Of a stretch of DNA of 64,000 nucleotides, positions 62,216 to 64,000 are shown one piece after another (position 1 is the first letter of the stretch; each line of letters opens with the position of its first letter). A program made the translations under genes and the position numbers. The notes under the pieces are model-generated. The model did no database searches. It saw nothing but the letters and a program-made list of their open reading frames with translations, and was not told the origin of the DNA. Source of the DNA: an uncultured Altererythrobacter sp. (GTDB lineage: Bacteria; Pseudomonadota; Alphaproteobacteria; Sphingomonadales; Sphingomonadaceae); contig CAJXJY010000001.1 in assembly GCA_913055875.1 (NCBI GenBank), positions 372,001 through 436,000 of the forward strand, read 5' to 3'.

Positions 62216-63273
62216 TTCTCGCCGAACCCCACCCCGTCGGGCCAGTCGGCCGAGGCGAGGCCCATCACCTTGAACAGCAGTCCCATCTGGTCGTCGGCGA
62301 TCAGCCGGTCGCGCGCGAGGCCGATTTCCTCACGCAGGTGCGGGGCGCGCTTGATCAGCGCCTCGGCGCGGGTCTCGATGCCGAGCGCGCGCAGCCACTC
62401 GCCCTGCGTCACCGTGCCGAGATGCTTCGCCTCGCGCGAGACGGCCACGCGCGCGAGCGTGGCGAAATCGACATGCGCGGTCAGGTCGGCGCGGCCCGGC
62501 GCCGCGAAGGGATCGACCTTTTGGTGGTTCGCCACCGCCTGCAGTGTCGACCCGGCGCGCGTCTCGGGCGGGCCGTAATCGATGAACAGCGCGGCGCCGC
62601 GCTGGTCGGCGAGCCGCCCGGCGACCTCGTAGACCACCGACGAAGCGGCGGGCGAGGTTTCGAGGATGGTGCCCTGCTGCGCCTCGCGCCAGTCGGCGGG
62701 CACCGCGCCCTCCATCGGTTGCGATCCGGCGACGAAGACGAAATCCTCGCCGTCGAGCGCGACCATCCGCTCGCGCCAGCCCTCCGCCCCGCGCACCAGC
62801 TGGCGCACCGGCAACGCGTCGAGGAATTCGTTGGCGACCAGCAGGATCGGTCCTTCCACCGGCACGCTCGACAGGTCGTCGTGCCAGATCGCCTCGGGTA
62901 TGGTTTCGAGCTGGATGTCCTTGAGCGCACCCGAGGTTTCGACGAAATGGACCCGCGGCTCGAAGCCGTAGCGCGCGGCGGCACGTAGCGCGTCCTTCGC
63001 CAGCGTGCCGCGGCCGGGGCCGAGTTCGACGTAATGCACCGGCTCCTCGCGCCCGGCGCGGATCCAGATATCGGCGCACCACAACCCGATCAGCTCGCCG
63101 AACATCTGGCTGATTTCGGGCGCGGTGACGAAATCGCCCGTCGCGCCGAGCGGGTCCTTGCCCGAATAGTAGCGCGCATTGCTCTCGCCCATGAACTGGG
63201 CGAGCGAGATCGGGCCGGTGTTGCGGATCAGCCGGCGGAAGATGTCGCCGAGCGGAGCGTCGTCGTCGCTCAT
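62212..63273 (-). CDS. MidA/NDUFAF7-type SAM-dependent methyltransferase
   Basis: A protein of 353 residues. The SAM motif Tyr-Val-Glu-Leu-Gly-Pro-Gly-Arg-Gly-Thr-Leu is near residue 88-98. An early Tyr-Tyr-Ser-Gly-Lys-Asp-Pro-Leu-Gly-Ala-Thr-Gly-Asp-Phe-Val-Thr-Ala-Pro-Glu segment is the family hallmark. The eukaryotic relative NDUFAF7 symmetrically dimethylates an arginine of complex I. A role on complex I here is inference. Start ATG 63271-63273; a GTG at 63303 overlapping lgt is the alternative. It is 10 bp downstream of lgt. Confidence 0.9.
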   Translation of the reverse strand: MSDDDAPLGDIFRRLIRNTGPISLAQFMGESNARYYSGKDPLGATGDFVTAPEISQMFGELIGLWCADIWIRAGREEPVHYVELGPGRGTLAKDALRAAARYGFEPRVHFVETSGALKDIQLETIPEAIWHDDLSSVPVEGPILLVANEFLDALPVRQLVRGAEGWRERMVALDGEDFVFVAGSQPMEGAVPADWREAQQGTILETSPAASSVVYEVAGRLADQRGAALFIDYGPPETRAGSTLQAVANHQKVDPFAAPGRADLTAHVDFATLARVAVSREAKHLGTVTQGEWLRALGIETRAEALIKRAPHLREEIGLARDRLIADDQMGLLFKVMGLASADWPDGVGFGEN

Positions 63274-63283
63274 GCCACCATAC

Positions 63284-64000
63284 TCATTCGGGTGCGGGTT
63301 CACCTTTCGCAGGGGCGGCCTTGCCGCTCGCCAGTTCGGGCCGCCGCAGCGCGCGGAAGACGAAAAACAGGCCGACCAGCAGCATCGGGATGGTCAGCCA
63401 CTGGCCCATCGACAGGCCGTAATCCTCGACCACCCATTGCAGATGCGCGTCCGGCTGGCGGAAGAATTCGTTGACGAAGCGCGCCAGCCCCATGCCGAAG
63501 GTGAACACGCCGACCAGCAGGCCGGGCCGGTAGCGCGCGCGGGTCATCCAGAACAGCAGCAGCATGACGACTATCATCGCCAGCCCCTCGAGCCCGGCCT
63601 GGTAGAGCTGCGAGGGATGGCGCGCGATGCCGCTCGTCATGCATTCGACGCCGGGCGTGTAGCGGACATCGCAGAATTCCATCGCCCACGGCACCTCGGT
63701 CGGGCCGCGGCCCCACAGCTCGCCGTTGACGAAATTCGCCAGCCGCCCGAACAGCATGCCGAACGGCACGCACACCGCGATGTAATCGGCGATGCGCAGG
63801 AATTTGAGCTCGCCGCGCCAGCACACCCAGGTGATCGCCACGAGCACGCCGAGCACGCCGCCGTGGAAGCTCATGCCCCCGTCCCACAGCCGCAGCAGCT
63901 CCCAGCTGACGAAGCCGTCGCCGTCGAAGCCGACGAACAGGCCGGGTTTGTAGAACATCGCATAGCCGAGCCGCCCGCCGAGGATGATACCGAGCGTGCA
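63284..64000 (-). CDS. lgt: Prolipoprotein diacylglyceryl transferase (5' end outside window)
   Basis: The gene enters from the right edge; 238 codons are visible. Lgt transfers diacylglycerol to the lipobox Cys of prolipoproteins in the inner membrane. Conserved features: Gly-Gly-Arg-Leu-Gly-Tyr at the visible start, Met-Ser-Phe-His-Gly-Gly-Val-Leu-Gly, and the signature Gly-Arg-Leu-Ala-Asn-Phe-Val-Asn-Gly-Glu-Leu-Trp-Gly-Arg. Five to six hydrophobic helices are visible. It would process the lipoproteins encoded in this same window. The methyltransferase gene follows at 10 bp. Confidence 0.95.
   Translation of the reverse strand, partial: CTLGIILGGRLGYAMFYKPGLFVGFDGDGFVSWELLRLWDGGMSFHGGVLGVLVAITWVCWRGELKFLRIADYIAVCVPFGMLFGRLANFVNGELWGRGPTEVPWAMEFCDVRYTPGVECMTSGIARHPSQLYQAGLEGLAMIVVMLLLFWMTRARYRPGLLVGVFTFGMGLARFVNEFFRQPDAHLQWVVEDYGLSMGQWLTIPMLLVGLFFVFRALRRPELASGKAAPAKGEPAPE

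Overview
The window is GC-rich chromosomal DNA from an alphaproteobacterium, most likely a sphingomonad of the Erythrobacteraceae type. This is inferred from family content (UrcA, DUF2171, DUF4402, HWE histidine kinase, TPR-CHAT, DUF6891), from a GGAAC-N17-CGTT general-stress promoter, and from the CTTCGACAAGCTCAGG repeat common in such genomes. No rRNA, tRNA, CRISPR array, prophage or insertion sequence was seen. About 63 genes are supported. Most ORFs opposite them are GC-driven shadows.

Layout. 1-3.4 kb: small hypotheticals, a DUF4870-like membrane protein, a DUF6891 protein and an AT-rich secreted-protein gene. 3.4-12.6 kb: split ribonucleotide reductase genes (nrdB, then nrdA 5 kb away), with a membrane protein, a stress-type DUF2171 gene, a large TPR-CHAT protein and a 24-residue mini-gene between them. 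12.6-22 kb: alpha/beta hydrolase, nadB coupled to a TraB/GumN-like gene, an orphan ABC ATPase, two tandem DUF4402 proteins, a zinc-finger protein, tldD, two tandem secreted paralogues and a DUF924 protein. 22-30 kb: nitronate monooxygenase, a self-regulated ArsR-desaturase operon, a variant Nramp transporter, an endonuclease III-like glycosylase, a ParD-like/zeta-like toxin-antitoxin pair and guaA. 30-41 kb: a methyltransferase with an apparent AUC start, UrcA, a PAS-LuxR regulator divergent from a polyglutamine outer-membrane protein, a diguanylate cyclase, an acyl-CoA ligase, sdaA and a PIG-L deacetylase. 41-53 kb: gyrB, an AI-2E-type permease, an M50-like protease coupled to a BaiN-type flavoprotein, a 5'-nucleotidase lipoprotein, a TetR regulator, lipoproteins and an acyltransferase-DUF1295 pair. 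53-58 kb: a translationally coupled leucine-catabolism cluster (ivd, two Rossmann paralogues, a DUF1801 gene, mccB). 58-64 kb: HWE sensor kinase, a two-gene osmoprotectant ABC importer with fused permease and binding protein, a MidA/NDUFAF7-type methyltransferase and lgt running off the end.

The most unusual signals are non-coding. A dispersed hairpin element occurs at three loci with 31-32 bp arms. Its core and loop are conserved, while the outer arms differ between loci yet stay complementary. One lipoprotein gene has its Shine-Dalgarno sequence inside a 10-bp perfect hairpin. One methyltransferase gene has a promoter and a Shine-Dalgarno leading to an AUC codon, with no ATG, GTG or TTG available. 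gyrB has its -10 box almost touching its ATG. A 24-residue ORF has its own promoter, Shine-Dalgarno and downstream terminator. Tandem NrdR-like boxes lie upstream of nrdA, and perfect palindromes lie in front of the arsR and luxR-type genes.
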